Assembly (NCBI GenBank): GCA_964537685.1
Contig: CAZICM010000016.1
Coordinates: 62,001 to 126,000, forward strand
Direction of reading: 5' to 3'
Source of the DNA: CAZICM01 sp964537685
GTDB taxonomy: Bacteria; Myxococcota_A; Polyangia; Polyangiales; Polyangiaceae
DNA: 64,000 nucleotides
The position numbers and the translations under genes were made by a program. Under the pieces are notes generated by a model. The model made no database searches. It had not been told where the DNA came from and saw only the letters and a list, made by a program, of their open reading frames with translations. Positions 41,339 through 49,666 of this stretch are shown in pieces; position 1 is the first letter of the stretch, and the number at the start of each line of letters is the position of its first letter.

Positions 41339-43537
41339 GTGAACCGCCGGTTTTGTATTTGGGTCCTGTCGTCTTTTGTAACGTTCTCTTCGTTATGGGG
41401 CGCGCCTTTGGAAGTATTGGCCGCCTCAAATGACGAGGATGTTGAAGCGCTTGTGCAAAGCGTGATCGAAGGCGACTACGCGAGTAACAATTTCAAGGAC
41501 GCTCTCGACAAGCTCGCGCTCGCGAAGCAGGCGTGCGAAGGCAAAAAGTCCTGCAGCCCAAAAGTGCGGGCCAAGGTTTATATCGCCCTGGGCACTGTGC
41601 TTGCGGGCGGAGAGAAGAAGCAGAGCGAGGCCAAAGAAGCCTTTATTGTCGCGCTCAAGGAAGATCCAACGGCGACCCTCTTCGGCGAATACATCACGCC
41701 GGACATTCAAAAAGCGTTCAATGATGCCCGTTCCGTCGCATCGGCGAGCACCGGCTCGGTCGAAGTAAAACCGGGCCAGCAGCGCAAGCCAAAGAAGGAG
41801 TACACGGGCGACTTAAAACCCGCGCGCGGCTGGAAGAGCGGCGAAGCTTTTTTCTATTTCCGCGAAGCCCTTGCGTCTGAGCAGAGCCGCGATTGGCTCG
41901 ACTGCACAGACTACGCGCAGGCATCGCTCGCCGCTGAAAACAGGCCGACAACGCGCATGCTTGCGGCGGCCTGCGAAGAAAAAGCCGGCCTGTGGATTGA
42001 AGCCTACGCCGACTACAAAATCGTCGCGGAGACAGCGGGGACGCGCAAGTACGGCCTGTACGACGTAGCCAACAAAGCCAAGGCGCGCATGAAAGAGCTG
42101 CGGGAAAAAATTCCCAAGATCATTTTGCGCAAGCCCGCGAAGGCCACCGATCTTCAAGTGAAGATGAATGATTCGATCATTCCCGAGAACAAAGTCGGCG
42201 GCGAAATTTGGGTGAATCCAGGCCAGCGCGTCATCGAAGCGACGGGCAAAATCGAAGGCGTCGAGCTCGAGTTCGAGCAAGTGGTGGACATCACCGAATA
42301 CGAGTCGGTGACGGTAGATCTTCAGCTTGGGCCAAAAGCATCGAAAGACCGGGCGCTGATGAAATGCCTGCTCTCGGCCAAGAGCCGCGACGACTTTGAA
42401 AAGTGCGTCGGCGGCTCGGGTGGAGGCGGGCTTAAGGGCTTGAACCTTCGCATGGGCTTCGAAGTCTCCGGCTACCACGACTCCGACGCGACCGATGTTG
42501 TCACGCCCGCGCTGTCCATGGTCCTCGAGAGTCCCACCACCGGATGGGGCATTTCAGGATCGTTCCTGGTGGACGTCGTGACCACCGCTTCGGCTGACAT
42601 CATCTCGACGGCATCGCCGCGCTGGACGGAAACGCGCTATGTGCCCGCGCTCAGCGGCCATAAAAAGTTTGGCGATATCGACGTAAACCTCCACACATCG
42701 GCCTCGATTGAACCCGACTATTTGGCCATCGGCGTGGGAGCGGGCGCGTCTGCGGAGCTTCGCCAAAAAACCATCACGCCCAGCATCAACTACGACTTCG
42801 GCTACGACATCGCAGGCCGATCGGGAACAAGTTACGACGTATTTTCAAGGCGAATTCATCGCCACGGGATTGATCTTGGCCTGGGCTTCATCATCGACAA
42901 GGCCACCTTTGCCGTCGTCTCACTCACAAGCGTTTTTGATTTCGGCGATCAATCCAAACCCTACCGCTACATCCCTCTCTTCGATCCGGGCGTGGCACCC
43001 TTCGTTCCCGCGGGACTCACCGTGGAAGGCGTTGCCCAGGCGCGCCTGCCCGAACGCGTGCTCGAACAAGTCCCGCTCAGCCGCCAGCGCTTTGCCCTTG
43101 CAGGACGTATTGGCCACCGCTTCTCATCCAGCACCATCCGCGCCGACGAGCGCCTCTACGTCGATTCCTGGGGCGTCAAGGCATCGACCACCGACGTGAA
43201 ATTTCTATACGACATCAGCGACAAGCTTCGCGTCTGGCCTCACCTGCGCTTCAACGCGCAGACGGGAGCCGACTTCTGGCAGCGCGCCTATACCGTCCAG
43301 CGCAATTCGCTACTCAACCTCACCGCGCTGCCCTCGCTCCGGGCGGGCGATCGCGAGCTTGGACCGATGTTCGCCCTCACGGCCGGCGGAGGTGTCCGCT
43401 ATGAGTTCGGCGAGAAAAAAGAATTCGCCTTTCAGTTCACCGGCGACATGATCTACACGCGCTTTTTGGATCACCTCTACATCCTTCAGCGCTTTGGCTA
43501 TTTCGGAGCCTCGACCTTCGAATTGGAGTTTGAATGA
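41339..43537 (+). CDS. TPR-DUF3570 fusion protein, outer-membrane barrel
   Basis: 732 residues from the GTG at 41339 (a GTG at 41312 is also in frame). Signal FCIWVLSSFVTFSSLWGAPL. Residues about 30-340 are TPR-like helices with a PEGA-like beta part (DLQVKMNDSIIPENKVGG, VIEATGKIEGVELEFEQ), as in the proteins at 27904 and 35180. Residues about 365-732 form a DUF3570-type beta-barrel (FEVSGYHDSDATDVVTPALS, GVGAGASAELRQKTITPSIN, DYDIAGRSG-like turns, and a terminal FGASTFELEFE strand ending in an aromatic/acidic residue, fit for BAM insertion). The fusion of TPR to DUF3570 is unusual. DUF3570 placement rests on context and motif resemblance. Confidence 0.7.
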   Translation: MNRRFCIWVLSSFVTFSSLWGAPLEVLAASNDEDVEALVQSVIEGDYASNNFKDALDKLALAKQACEGKKSCSPKVRAKVYIALGTVLAGGEKKQSEAKEAFIVALKEDPTATLFGEYITPDIQKAFNDARSVASASTGSVEVKPGQQRKPKKEYTGDLKPARGWKSGEAFFYFREALASEQSRDWLDCTDYAQASLAAENRPTTRMLAAACEEKAGLWIEAYADYKIVAETAGTRKYGLYDVANKAKARMKELREKIPKIILRKPAKATDLQVKMNDSIIPENKVGGEIWVNPGQRVIEATGKIEGVELEFEQVVDITEYESVTVDLQLGPKASKDRALMKCLLSAKSRDDFEKCVGGSGGGGLKGLNLRMGFEVSGYHDSDATDVVTPALSMVLESPTTGWGISGSFLVDVVTTASADIISTASPRWTETRYVPALSGHKKFGDIDVNLHTSASIEPDYLAIGVGAGASAELRQKTITPSINYDFGYDIAGRSGTSYDVFSRRIHRHGIDLGLGFIIDKATFAVVSLTSVFDFGDQSKPYRYIPLFDPGVAPFVPAGLTVEGVAQARLPERVLEQVPLSRQRFALAGRIGHRFSSSTIRADERLYVDSWGVKASTTDVKFLYDISDKLRVWPHLRFNAQTGADFWQRAYTVQRNSLLNLTALPSLRAGDRELGPMFALTAGGGVRYEFGEKKEFAFQFTGDMIYTRFLDHLYILQRFGYFGASTFELEFE

Positions 43538-44115
43538 GCGCTCGGCGTCTGTGTCTTTCCTTCTTGGTTCCAGCGCTGGTTTCCGTAGGTTCGGCGGCGT
43601 GCGGCAACCGCGCGATCGACTCGCGCATTGAAGCGCTTGGCCCCGAGGCTCCTGGAATCGCGCCCAGCGAATTTCATCGCCCGGGGCAGCCATGCGTGCT
43701 TTGCCACAGCGACTACGAAGGCGCTGAGCCTGAGATTTCCGTTGGAGGGACGATTTTTGGAACGCCGTCCAAAGACGGATCGCTGCCTGTGGTCGTCGAA
43801 AAAGCCGTTGTCACGCTTGTGGATTCAGAAGGCGAAGTACGCACAGCGACAACCAACTGCGCGGGAAATTTTTTCCTCACCAAAGAGCAATGGAACCCTT
43901 CATTTCCCCTTAAAGTGGAAGTGAACTATCCCGATCCGGCCGACCCCACGCGCATTCGGCCGGCGCTTCCGATGCAGTCGCGCATCAGCCGCGATGGATC
44001 GTGTGCGGGCTGTCATCATGGACAGAGAACGCAGGCATCGCCCGGCTTTGTATTCTGCGAAGAAGATCCCAAAGTTCCCTTTATCGTGCCGGCATGCCCG
44101 GAGGCGAAACAATGA
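43534..44115 (+). CDS. Two-CxxCH lipoprotein (dihaem candidate)
   Basis: 193 residues; the ATG overlaps the preceding stop (ATGA), so translation is coupled to the barrel gene. Export signal LSFLVPALVSVGSAACG (lipobox SAAC). Two haem-binding motifs, CVLCHSD (about 54-60) and CAGCHHG (about 157-163). Between them is a beta-rich carboxypeptidase-regulatory-like domain (ISVGGTIFGTPSKDGSLPVV, VTLVDSEGEVRTATTNCAGN). A periplasmic or surface electron carrier is likely. The last four bases are the start of the next gene. Confidence 0.75.
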   Translation: MSARRLCLSFLVPALVSVGSAACGNRAIDSRIEALGPEAPGIAPSEFHRPGQPCVLCHSDYEGAEPEISVGGTIFGTPSKDGSLPVVVEKAVVTLVDSEGEVRTATTNCAGNFFLTKEQWNPSFPLKVEVNYPDPADPTRIRPALPMQSRISRDGSCAGCHHGQRTQASPGFVFCEEDPKVPFIVPACPEAKQ

Positions 44116-44696
44116 GAGCGGCGAAAAAACTCTCGCGGGCGCAGTGGTTGATGAGCGGCTTGCTGCTTGCAGGATTGGGCTCGTGGACGGCGCTGATGGC
44201 GGGCGGCGGATGTGTGGACGTATCGGGCATCACGCAAGTCGAATGCCCACCCGGCTCGCGGGCCGACTTTGAACTGGTCTCTGCGGTCGTGGAGAAGCGC
44301 TGTGGCTCGCTCGATTGCCATGGCTCGGAATTCCGGCCGCTGCGCATCTACGGCAAGTTTGGGCTGCGCAGGCCAGAGCCTGTCCCGCAGGATGCGGGCG
44401 ACGAAACCTTTGTATACGAAGAGTATTTTCCGGGCGGCGATCAGCCCACGACCGATGCCGAACTCGAAGCCAATTTGCGATCGATCTGCGGACTCGAGCC
44501 CGAACTGATGAAACAAGTCGTATCCAAAGAGGCCGACCCCGAAGTGCTTTCGTTTATTCGCAAGCCGCGCCTTCGCGAGAAGCACAAGGGCGGCCTCATT
44601 TGGTACAAGGGCGACACCGGCGATCAATGCCTAACGAATTGGCTGACGGGCGGTGTTGACCGCTCGAAGTGCACCGAAGAGCTCAATCATCCCTGA
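44112..44696 (+). CDS. Second CX4CH lipoprotein, cytochrome-like
   Basis: 194 residues, ATGA overlap with the preceding gene. Export signal LMSGLLLAGLGSWTALMAGG ending in Cys. One CX4CH motif, RCGSLDCHGSEFRPLRIYG (about 63-69 for C...CH), in the same form as the protein at 40212 (CTDGGCHG). Further Cys in SICGLEPEL, DQCLTNWL and SKCTEEL. Predicted surface haem or metal protein. It ends the run and overlaps the 3' end of convergent lpxA by 10 bp. Confidence 0.65.
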   Translation: MRAAKKLSRAQWLMSGLLLAGLGSWTALMAGGGCVDVSGITQVECPPGSRADFELVSAVVEKRCGSLDCHGSEFRPLRIYGKFGLRRPEPVPQDAGDETFVYEEYFPGGDQPTTDAELEANLRSICGLEPELMKQVVSKEADPEVLSFIRKPRLREKHKGGLIWYKGDTGDQCLTNWLTGGVDRSKCTEELNHP

Positions 44697-45469
44697 TTCA
44701 CTCGGTTCACAATAAACTCCGCCAGCTTTCTCACATACATATCCTCATCCGATAAAAATCCCCGCGCGGCGATATCCCTAGGCGTGTCACTCCGAAAGAT
44801 TTGACGAAATGCCTTTTGTAATGCCATTCGAGAAGATTCCGGCACACCACTGCGCACCAATCCGACTTTATTGAGCGCCCTCACGCTCGCCCGATCCCCC
44901 GCGGCAATCACAAAAGGCGGGATATCCTGCTCCACCATCGCACCCGCCGCCAAAAATACCCGCTCGCCAATCTTCACAAAGGGCGCCACCGCCGCATGTC
45001 CTCCCGTTACCACGAAATCGCCTATGACCGAATGTCCGGCCAATAATGTTTGATTGGCCAGCGTCACCTGGTTGCCCACCTGTGCATCGTGACCCACATG
45101 CGAACCCGCCATAAAAAAACCATCGTTTCCGATGCGCGTCACAAGCCCGCCATGATCCGTTCCCCGGTGAGCCGTAAAATGCTCGCGAAAGGTATTTCCC
45201 GACCCAATTTCAAGACGGCTCGGCCCTCCTTTGTGGCGCAGATCTTGAGGCGCTCCTCCCAATACGGCATGAGAATGTATCGTATTGCGGGCTCCCATGA
45301 TTGTACCGCTCAGGATCACCGCGTGCGCATCAATACGGCATTCATCTCCAATGACCACGCCCGCTTCAATCACGGCAAATGGTCCAACGGTCACGCCCCG
45401 CCCCAGTTCCGCCCCGGGATCGATACAGGAGAGCGGATGGATATTTATTTCGATAGAATTTGAATACAT
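44687..45469 (-). CDS. lpxA: UDP-N-acetylglucosamine acyltransferase
   Basis: 260 residues. First lipid A step: transfers R-3-hydroxyacyl from ACP to UDP-GlcNAc O3. Left-handed beta-helix hexapeptides throughout (IHPLSCIDPGAELGRGV, VTVGPFAVIEAGVVIG). The catalytic His127 sits in AGSHVGHDAQVGN (equivalent to E. coli His125) with HSHAVLGGAPQDL and EHFTAHRGT. The C-terminal helical domain starts near 190 (RALNKVGLVRSG). Downstream of fabZ in the classic order. No clear ribosome site. Confidence 0.95.
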   Translation of the reverse strand: MYSNSIEINIHPLSCIDPGAELGRGVTVGPFAVIEAGVVIGDECRIDAHAVILSGTIMGARNTIHSHAVLGGAPQDLRHKGGPSRLEIGSGNTFREHFTAHRGTDHGGLVTRIGNDGFFMAGSHVGHDAQVGNQVTLANQTLLAGHSVIGDFVVTGGHAAVAPFVKIGERVFLAAGAMVEQDIPPFVIAAGDRASVRALNKVGLVRSGVPESSRMALQKAFRQIFRSDTPRDIAARGFLSDEDMYVRKLAEFIVNRVNQG

Positions 45470-45508
45470 TCGAATTGGCCAATAAGTACGATAATTAAAA
45501 AATAAACC

Positions 45509-46006
45509 CTAAAACGCCTTGGAACGATCCACGATTTGAGCCAATAGCTCGGCTTCTGCAGCCCTTGCTCCATCCACGCTCGCCTGTCCCCGAAGCTTCC
45601 ATACCGACGAGCGCCGCTGAACCACCTCCACATATAAATCCAGCTTATCCCCGGGCACCACAGGCTTTCGAAAACGCGCCCGATCGATACCCAAAAACAG
45701 CATCAATTTCCCGCCCGGATCGAAAGGATCGCTCGCATGCGCCAAAATACCGCCGATTTGTGCCAGCGCTTCGACGATTAAAACACCCGGCATCAGCGGC
45801 CGTTCCGGAAAATGCCCGGGAAACCAAGGCTCATTGTAAGAAACGCATTTGTGCCCCCGAGCGAATTTCCCCGCTTCGACTTCCGTTACCCGGTCAATCA
45901 ATACAAAAGGATATCGATGCGGCAAAATCGAAAGCAATTGATGAATTCCAATCGGCGTCTGGGTCTTTTCAGCGCTGGACGCCGATGCAATTTCAGGTGT
46001 GCTCAT
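45509..46006 (-). CDS. fabZ: (3R)-hydroxyacyl-ACP dehydratase
   Basis: 165 residues; GGAG nine bases upstream of the ATG. Dehydrates 3-hydroxyacyl-ACP in fatty acid synthesis. Hotdog fold with catalytic His in LLSILPHRYPFVLIDRV and the active-site region FPGHFPERPLMPGVLIVEAL (catalytic Glu in VEALAQ). An 18-residue Ser/Ala extension precedes the core. Sits between lpxD and lpxA, balancing fatty acid and lipid A use of hydroxyacyl-ACP. Confidence 0.95.
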   Translation of the reverse strand: MSTPEIASASSAEKTQTPIGIHQLLSILPHRYPFVLIDRVTEVEAGKFARGHKCVSYNEPWFPGHFPERPLMPGVLIVEALAQIGGILAHASDPFDPGGKLMLFLGIDRARFRKPVVPGDKLDLYVEVVQRRSSVWKLRGQASVDGARAAEAELLAQIVDRSKAF

Positions 46007-46030
46007 AAAATACTCCAGAATGGATAGTCA

Positions 46031-46954
46031 TTACGATCGTTTTTTACGTTCCAAGCGGTACAGCCTCGCATGGCCCCGAAGCCAAAGGCTCCTCTCCACG
46101 GCGGGATAGCCTGCGAATACTGCGCCTTCCGGCACATCGCCGATAACTCCCGCCTTTGCCGCCAACTGCGCGCGCTCACCCACCCTCACATGATCGGCCA
46201 CGCCCGCCTGCCCGCCCACGCGAACCCCGCGCCCAATATCGGCCGACCCGGCGAATCCTGCCTGCGCCGCAATGAATACATCATCGCCAATCCGTCCGTT
46301 ATGCCCAACATGCACATGAGCGTCTAATTTGGTCCGTTTCCCAATCCGGGTCGGAGCAAGCATTCCCGCGTCGATGGTGCACAGCGCTCCAATTTCAGCA
46401 TCATCATCGATAAAAACGCCGCCCAATTGAGGAATGCGTACGGGCCGCCCCTCCGGCGATTGCGTAAATCCAAAGCCAGGCCCTCCAATTACGGCGCCCG
46501 CTCCGATAATCACCCTCGCTCCTAAATACGAGCCTCCATAAAGAACGGCATTGGGCTCAATACGGCTGTATTCACCGATAACCACGCCCGCCTTCACCAC
46601 GGCGCCCGTTTCAATGACCGCCGTTGGATGAATTTGAGCCTCGCCGCGCCGCACTTCAATGTTGGCCAGCAATTGCGCAAGCACATAAGAAGCGTGGGGA
46701 TGAATCCAGCGCCTTCCTTCGGGGAGATGCTTTGCCAATTCGGGTGTGGTGAGCAAGAGAGCCGCCGATTGTCCGGCGCTTTTTAAATAACGCCGGGACA
46801 GAAAGGGAGCGATATCCCCCGCGCTGGCCAATTCAATAGGCGATATCCGGGAAACCAACATTTCCCGGGCGGCTTCATCCGCGGTTCCACCGAATTGATG
46901 AAATAATTGTTCGAATTGAATGGGATGGGCGAAGAAAAGTCCGTCCGGGCTCAT
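46031..46954 (-). CDS. lpxD: UDP-3-O-(3-hydroxyacyl)glucosamine N-acyltransferase
   Basis: 307 residues, starting five bases after the ompH-like stop. The third committed lipid A step, N-acylation from hydroxyacyl-ACP. The N-terminal uridine-binding domain (to about 100) includes SAGDIAPFLSRRYLKSAGQS. Then hexapeptide repeats with FGFTQSPEG (GFGF motif) and the catalytic His in DAHVHVGHNGRIGDDV. A slightly atypical N terminus but normal length. Operon order ompH-lpxD-fabZ-lpxA is as in most Gram-negatives. Confidence 0.93.
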   Translation of the reverse strand: MSPDGLFFAHPIQFEQLFHQFGGTADEAAREMLVSRISPIELASAGDIAPFLSRRYLKSAGQSAALLLTTPELAKHLPEGRRWIHPHASYVLAQLLANIEVRRGEAQIHPTAVIETGAVVKAGVVIGEYSRIEPNAVLYGGSYLGARVIIGAGAVIGGPGFGFTQSPEGRPVRIPQLGGVFIDDDAEIGALCTIDAGMLAPTRIGKRTKLDAHVHVGHNGRIGDDVFIAAQAGFAGSADIGRGVRVGGQAGVADHVRVGERAQLAAKAGVIGDVPEGAVFAGYPAVERSLWLRGHARLYRLERKKRS

Positions 46955-46959
46955 TCTTC

Positions 46960-47607
46960 TTATTGGGGAGGAGGAGCGGGCTCTTCTTTCTTTTCGCCCT
47001 TATCGCCGCCCTTTTCTTCGTCGCCGCCTCCCTCGCCGCCCGAGTTGTACATCTGAATGACTTGTTCCGTCAGGTCCAAATCCGAACGGGCATAAGGCGA
47101 GGCTTGTTTATCGATAATCAGCTCGAAACCATTTTTCTTTGCAATGCGCGCGATAACGCCAATCATTTTTTTGATAATGGGCGCTGTCAGCTCGCCCTGC
47201 TTTTTTTGAAGCTCTTTGTTGTAGTCCACGAAGACCGTCTGCAGCTCCACCATACGCCGCTGCCAGTCTTCCATTCGCTTTTGAAGAGCCTCGCGCGAAA
47301 GAACCCGCGATTGCCTTTCAATGTCTTCACGCGCCCGCTGAAGCTCGTTTTGCTTGCCATCCAGCTCTTGCTGCCTTCTGTCGAACAGCTTTTTCAGCGT
47401 CGCCTGCGCCCGGATACCGTCTTCGGTTTGCATCACGGCGTGCTGCACGTCCACAACGCCGATTTTGGTCTGCGCGTGGACATCTCCGCCCGCGGTGCTC
47501 ACCGAACATGCAAAAGCCGCGGCCGCAAGGAGCGTGCGTAAAAAGGACTGGTTTTTTCTAGGGAATGCCGATGTGCCGGCAGGCAATAGATGCGGGCTTT
47601 GGGCCAT
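46960..47607 (-). CDS. OmpH/Skp-family periplasmic chaperone
   Basis: 215 residues. A signal peptide region (LRTLLAAAAFACSVSTAGG, VHA) is followed by KIGVVDVQHAVMQTEDGIRA (the conserved OmpH start). Long coiled-coil arms follow (KKLFDRRQQELDGKQNELQR), and the closing strand region NGFELIIDKQASPYARSDLDL matches the family. The tail is Gly/Glu/Lys/Pro-rich and disordered. It holds unfolded outer-membrane proteins for BAM. The bamA gene that often precedes it is absent here; a Cys-rich lipoprotein gene takes its place. Confidence 0.9.
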   Translation of the reverse strand: MAQSPHLLPAGTSAFPRKNQSFLRTLLAAAAFACSVSTAGGDVHAQTKIGVVDVQHAVMQTEDGIRAQATLKKLFDRRQQELDGKQNELQRAREDIERQSRVLSREALQKRMEDWQRRMVELQTVFVDYNKELQKKQGELTAPIIKKMIGVIARIAKKNGFELIIDKQASPYARSDLDLTEQVIQMYNSGGEGGGDEEKGGDKGEKKEEPAPPPQ

Positions 47608-47648
47608 GAGCTGCGATTACCCGCCGCGGCCTTGAAGGTCAAGATCGT

Positions 47649-48527
47649 TCACAGGCATTTGTTGTTGATGCAGTCCTGTCCAACAGGGCAGGGAATTTGT
47701 GTCGTGCATTGAGGCGTAAGCTCTTCCTGGGTTTTGCATAGCCCCTGATCGCACTTGACCAGCCGGTTATCGATCGATTTGCAAAACATATCGGCTGTGG
47801 GTGAAGCGGGATCGCATACGAAATAACAAAACCCAAGCCCCGCGCATTTTTGAGGCTGTGCCGATTGACATTCGCTGTCTTGGCTGCACGCCGGCTGTAT
47901 CGATGGATCGGCCATGCAGGTGCCTGTATTCCAATTGCAGACATCGCCCGGCGCACAATCGCTATTTTGCGTGCAGGCCGATGTGCATAGGCCGCCCACG
48001 CATACCATCGTGCCGTCCGGGCAGGGTTTATCCATGCTGCATTGAGGATTTTGAGGATCGGGCACGCAAACGCCTTTGCTGCATTTGTAGCCGGGCTCGG
48101 GGCAAGGAAGCTGGGCGTCGCATTTATCTGCGCATTGACCGTTTGCGCAGACAACATTGCCAGGACCGCATTGATAACTGAAATCGCAGGGCTCAATGCA
48201 AATGCCATTGAGGCATAATTGCGATCCGCCTCCGCAATCGACCGATAACATGCAGGGACATACGGCGGAGGCTGGATCGCAGGGCATGACGCCTCCTGTT
48301 CCGCCTGTGCCCTGCATTCCGCCCGCGCCCTGCGTTCCGCCCGCGCCGCCCATTCCGCTGGTGCTGCCGCTGGATGTGGGGCCGGTGGTGCTGGATGTGG
48401 TCGGCGGATCGCCGCAAGCCGTGTAGACGGCGCTTAGCGCGAGCGCCAAACCTATGAAGGAAAGGCCGGGCGGCAGGCGCCGGAGCGAATCGCGGATCGA
48501 ATTGGCCGAGGACGAGCGCAAAAGCAT
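47649..48527 (-). CDS. Cys-rich repeat lipoprotein
   Basis: 292 residues from the ATG at 48527, placed by GGAGG about nine bases upstream (longer frame to 48584 rejected). Export signal FIGLALALSAVYTACG (lipobox YTAC). A linker of Ser/Thr/Gly/Met (about 45-80) leads to about 26 Cys in short repeats such as C-x4-Q-C-x(5)-C-x2-G-x-C (PCDFSYQCGPGNVVCANGQC). The pattern is like Dickkopf/EB-type small disulfide modules found in myxobacterial surface proteins. Function unknown, probably binding. Stop lies 41 bp before the OmpH-like gene, so possibly one transcript with the lpx genes. Confidence 0.7.
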   Translation of the reverse strand: MLLRSSSANSIRDSLRRLPPGLSFIGLALALSAVYTACGDPPTTSSTTGPTSSGSTSGMGGAGGTQGAGGMQGTGGTGGVMPCDPASAVCPCMLSVDCGGGSQLCLNGICIEPCDFSYQCGPGNVVCANGQCADKCDAQLPCPEPGYKCSKGVCVPDPQNPQCSMDKPCPDGTMVCVGGLCTSACTQNSDCAPGDVCNWNTGTCMADPSIQPACSQDSECQSAQPQKCAGLGFCYFVCDPASPTADMFCKSIDNRLVKCDQGLCKTQEELTPQCTTQIPCPVGQDCINNKCL

Positions 48528-48713
48528 TGGAGACCTCCAAAATCGGATTGAACGCGCGCGATGGGGACGAGAATCGCGCGCCATAGATGATAGAATGTGA
48601 AATCAGTGAGCTTGCACGCATTATGCCATGCGGAGAAGCCGTTATTTTGCATCAAAGAATGGGATGGAGCGTAATCGGATGTTTACGCTTCCGGCGTTGA
48701 TCAAGAGGAAGAA

Positions 48714-49616
48714 TCAATTTGATGGTTGGGCGCACGCATCCTGCCAATCAAAGGTGAATTGCTGCTGTATATCGCCCTTGATAAAAGCGTAAATCTTTGA
48801 ATCCCCTTTGATCTCGCCGTTCACATTGCCTGTGGCATCCACCTGAACCCATGTGGACAATGGCGTCATGCCGCCGAGCAGCGATGCAAAATCGATTTTA
48901 ATGTCGATTAAAGAAATATCCGCGTCGGTGCGGTTAATCTCAATCGAGCCCGTGTGCGTGAATTCAATAAAATCGTTGCCGGATGGAGTGATTTTCGCGG
49001 CGTTTTCAAGCTGAGCCGTGATGATGACCGCGCTCGGGTCGGTGAGATCCAATCGCCACGTTATGAACGGATTGGGATCAAAACTCGCCGTGCCGGCGGG
49101 AATATCGGTTTCATAGGTGAAGGCGTGCCTGTCATTGGCGTCTTTTTTGGGCTGCATGGTGAAGAATGTGTCCACCAGCGCGATATTGTTGCCGCCTTTT
49201 TCGCAGCGATAGCGCACGCATGCATCGTGGGCTTGCCAAAACGCTTCTGAAGACGGCTGAACGACAGATTTGCACTTGGTGACTTCAGCCATGTTGGGGC
49301 ACGGATTCACCATCGGGACAAAGCCCACGAAGCTTTCCGGTGAACCGGGGATATGCACGGCATAGCCATATTGAGCCGTTTCCGATTTCGATCCCACGAC
49401 CCACGCGGCTTGAGGCATTTCGTAGAGGGTTTCTTCCAATAGGGCTTTCACATCCGCAGACAGCGGACAGGCGTTGGAAGTGCCGCCGCTCGATGAAGAA
49501 CTCGCGCCTCCCGTTTGCGTACCGCCCGTGGTTGCGCCCGTTCCGCATGCGCACACAAGCAGCAGCGCAGCGGGCAAAAAACGTGTGCCAATGAAAGAAA
49601 GACCAGTGTTCTGCAT
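48714..49616 (-). CDS. Hypothetical lipoprotein
   Basis: 300 residues. Export signal FLPAALLLVCACG (Cys20-22 region; lipobox VCAC), a Gly/Thr/Ser linker to about 47, then a mixed alpha/beta domain: LSADVKALLEETLYEMPQAA, NPCPNMAEVTKCKSV, ACVRYRCEKGGNNIALVDTF, and a beta-rich end (TGSIEINRTDADISLIDIKI ... IQQQFTFDWQDACAQPSN). Six Cys outside the lipid anchor suggest three disulfides. No family recognised. The stretch 48528-48713 upstream of the next gene holds no gene. Confidence 0.6.
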   Translation of the reverse strand: MQNTGLSFIGTRFLPAALLLVCACGTGATTGGTQTGGASSSSSGGTSNACPLSADVKALLEETLYEMPQAAWVVGSKSETAQYGYAVHIPGSPESFVGFVPMVNPCPNMAEVTKCKSVVQPSSEAFWQAHDACVRYRCEKGGNNIALVDTFFTMQPKKDANDRHAFTYETDIPAGTASFDPNPFITWRLDLTDPSAVIITAQLENAAKITPSGNDFIEFTHTGSIEINRTDADISLIDIKIDFASLLGGMTPLSTWVQVDATGNVNGEIKGDSKIYAFIKGDIQQQFTFDWQDACAQPSN

Positions 49617-49666
49617 CCTTGGATCTCACGCTGAATCGGCGCGGGATGCAACCCAGAACCCGCACC

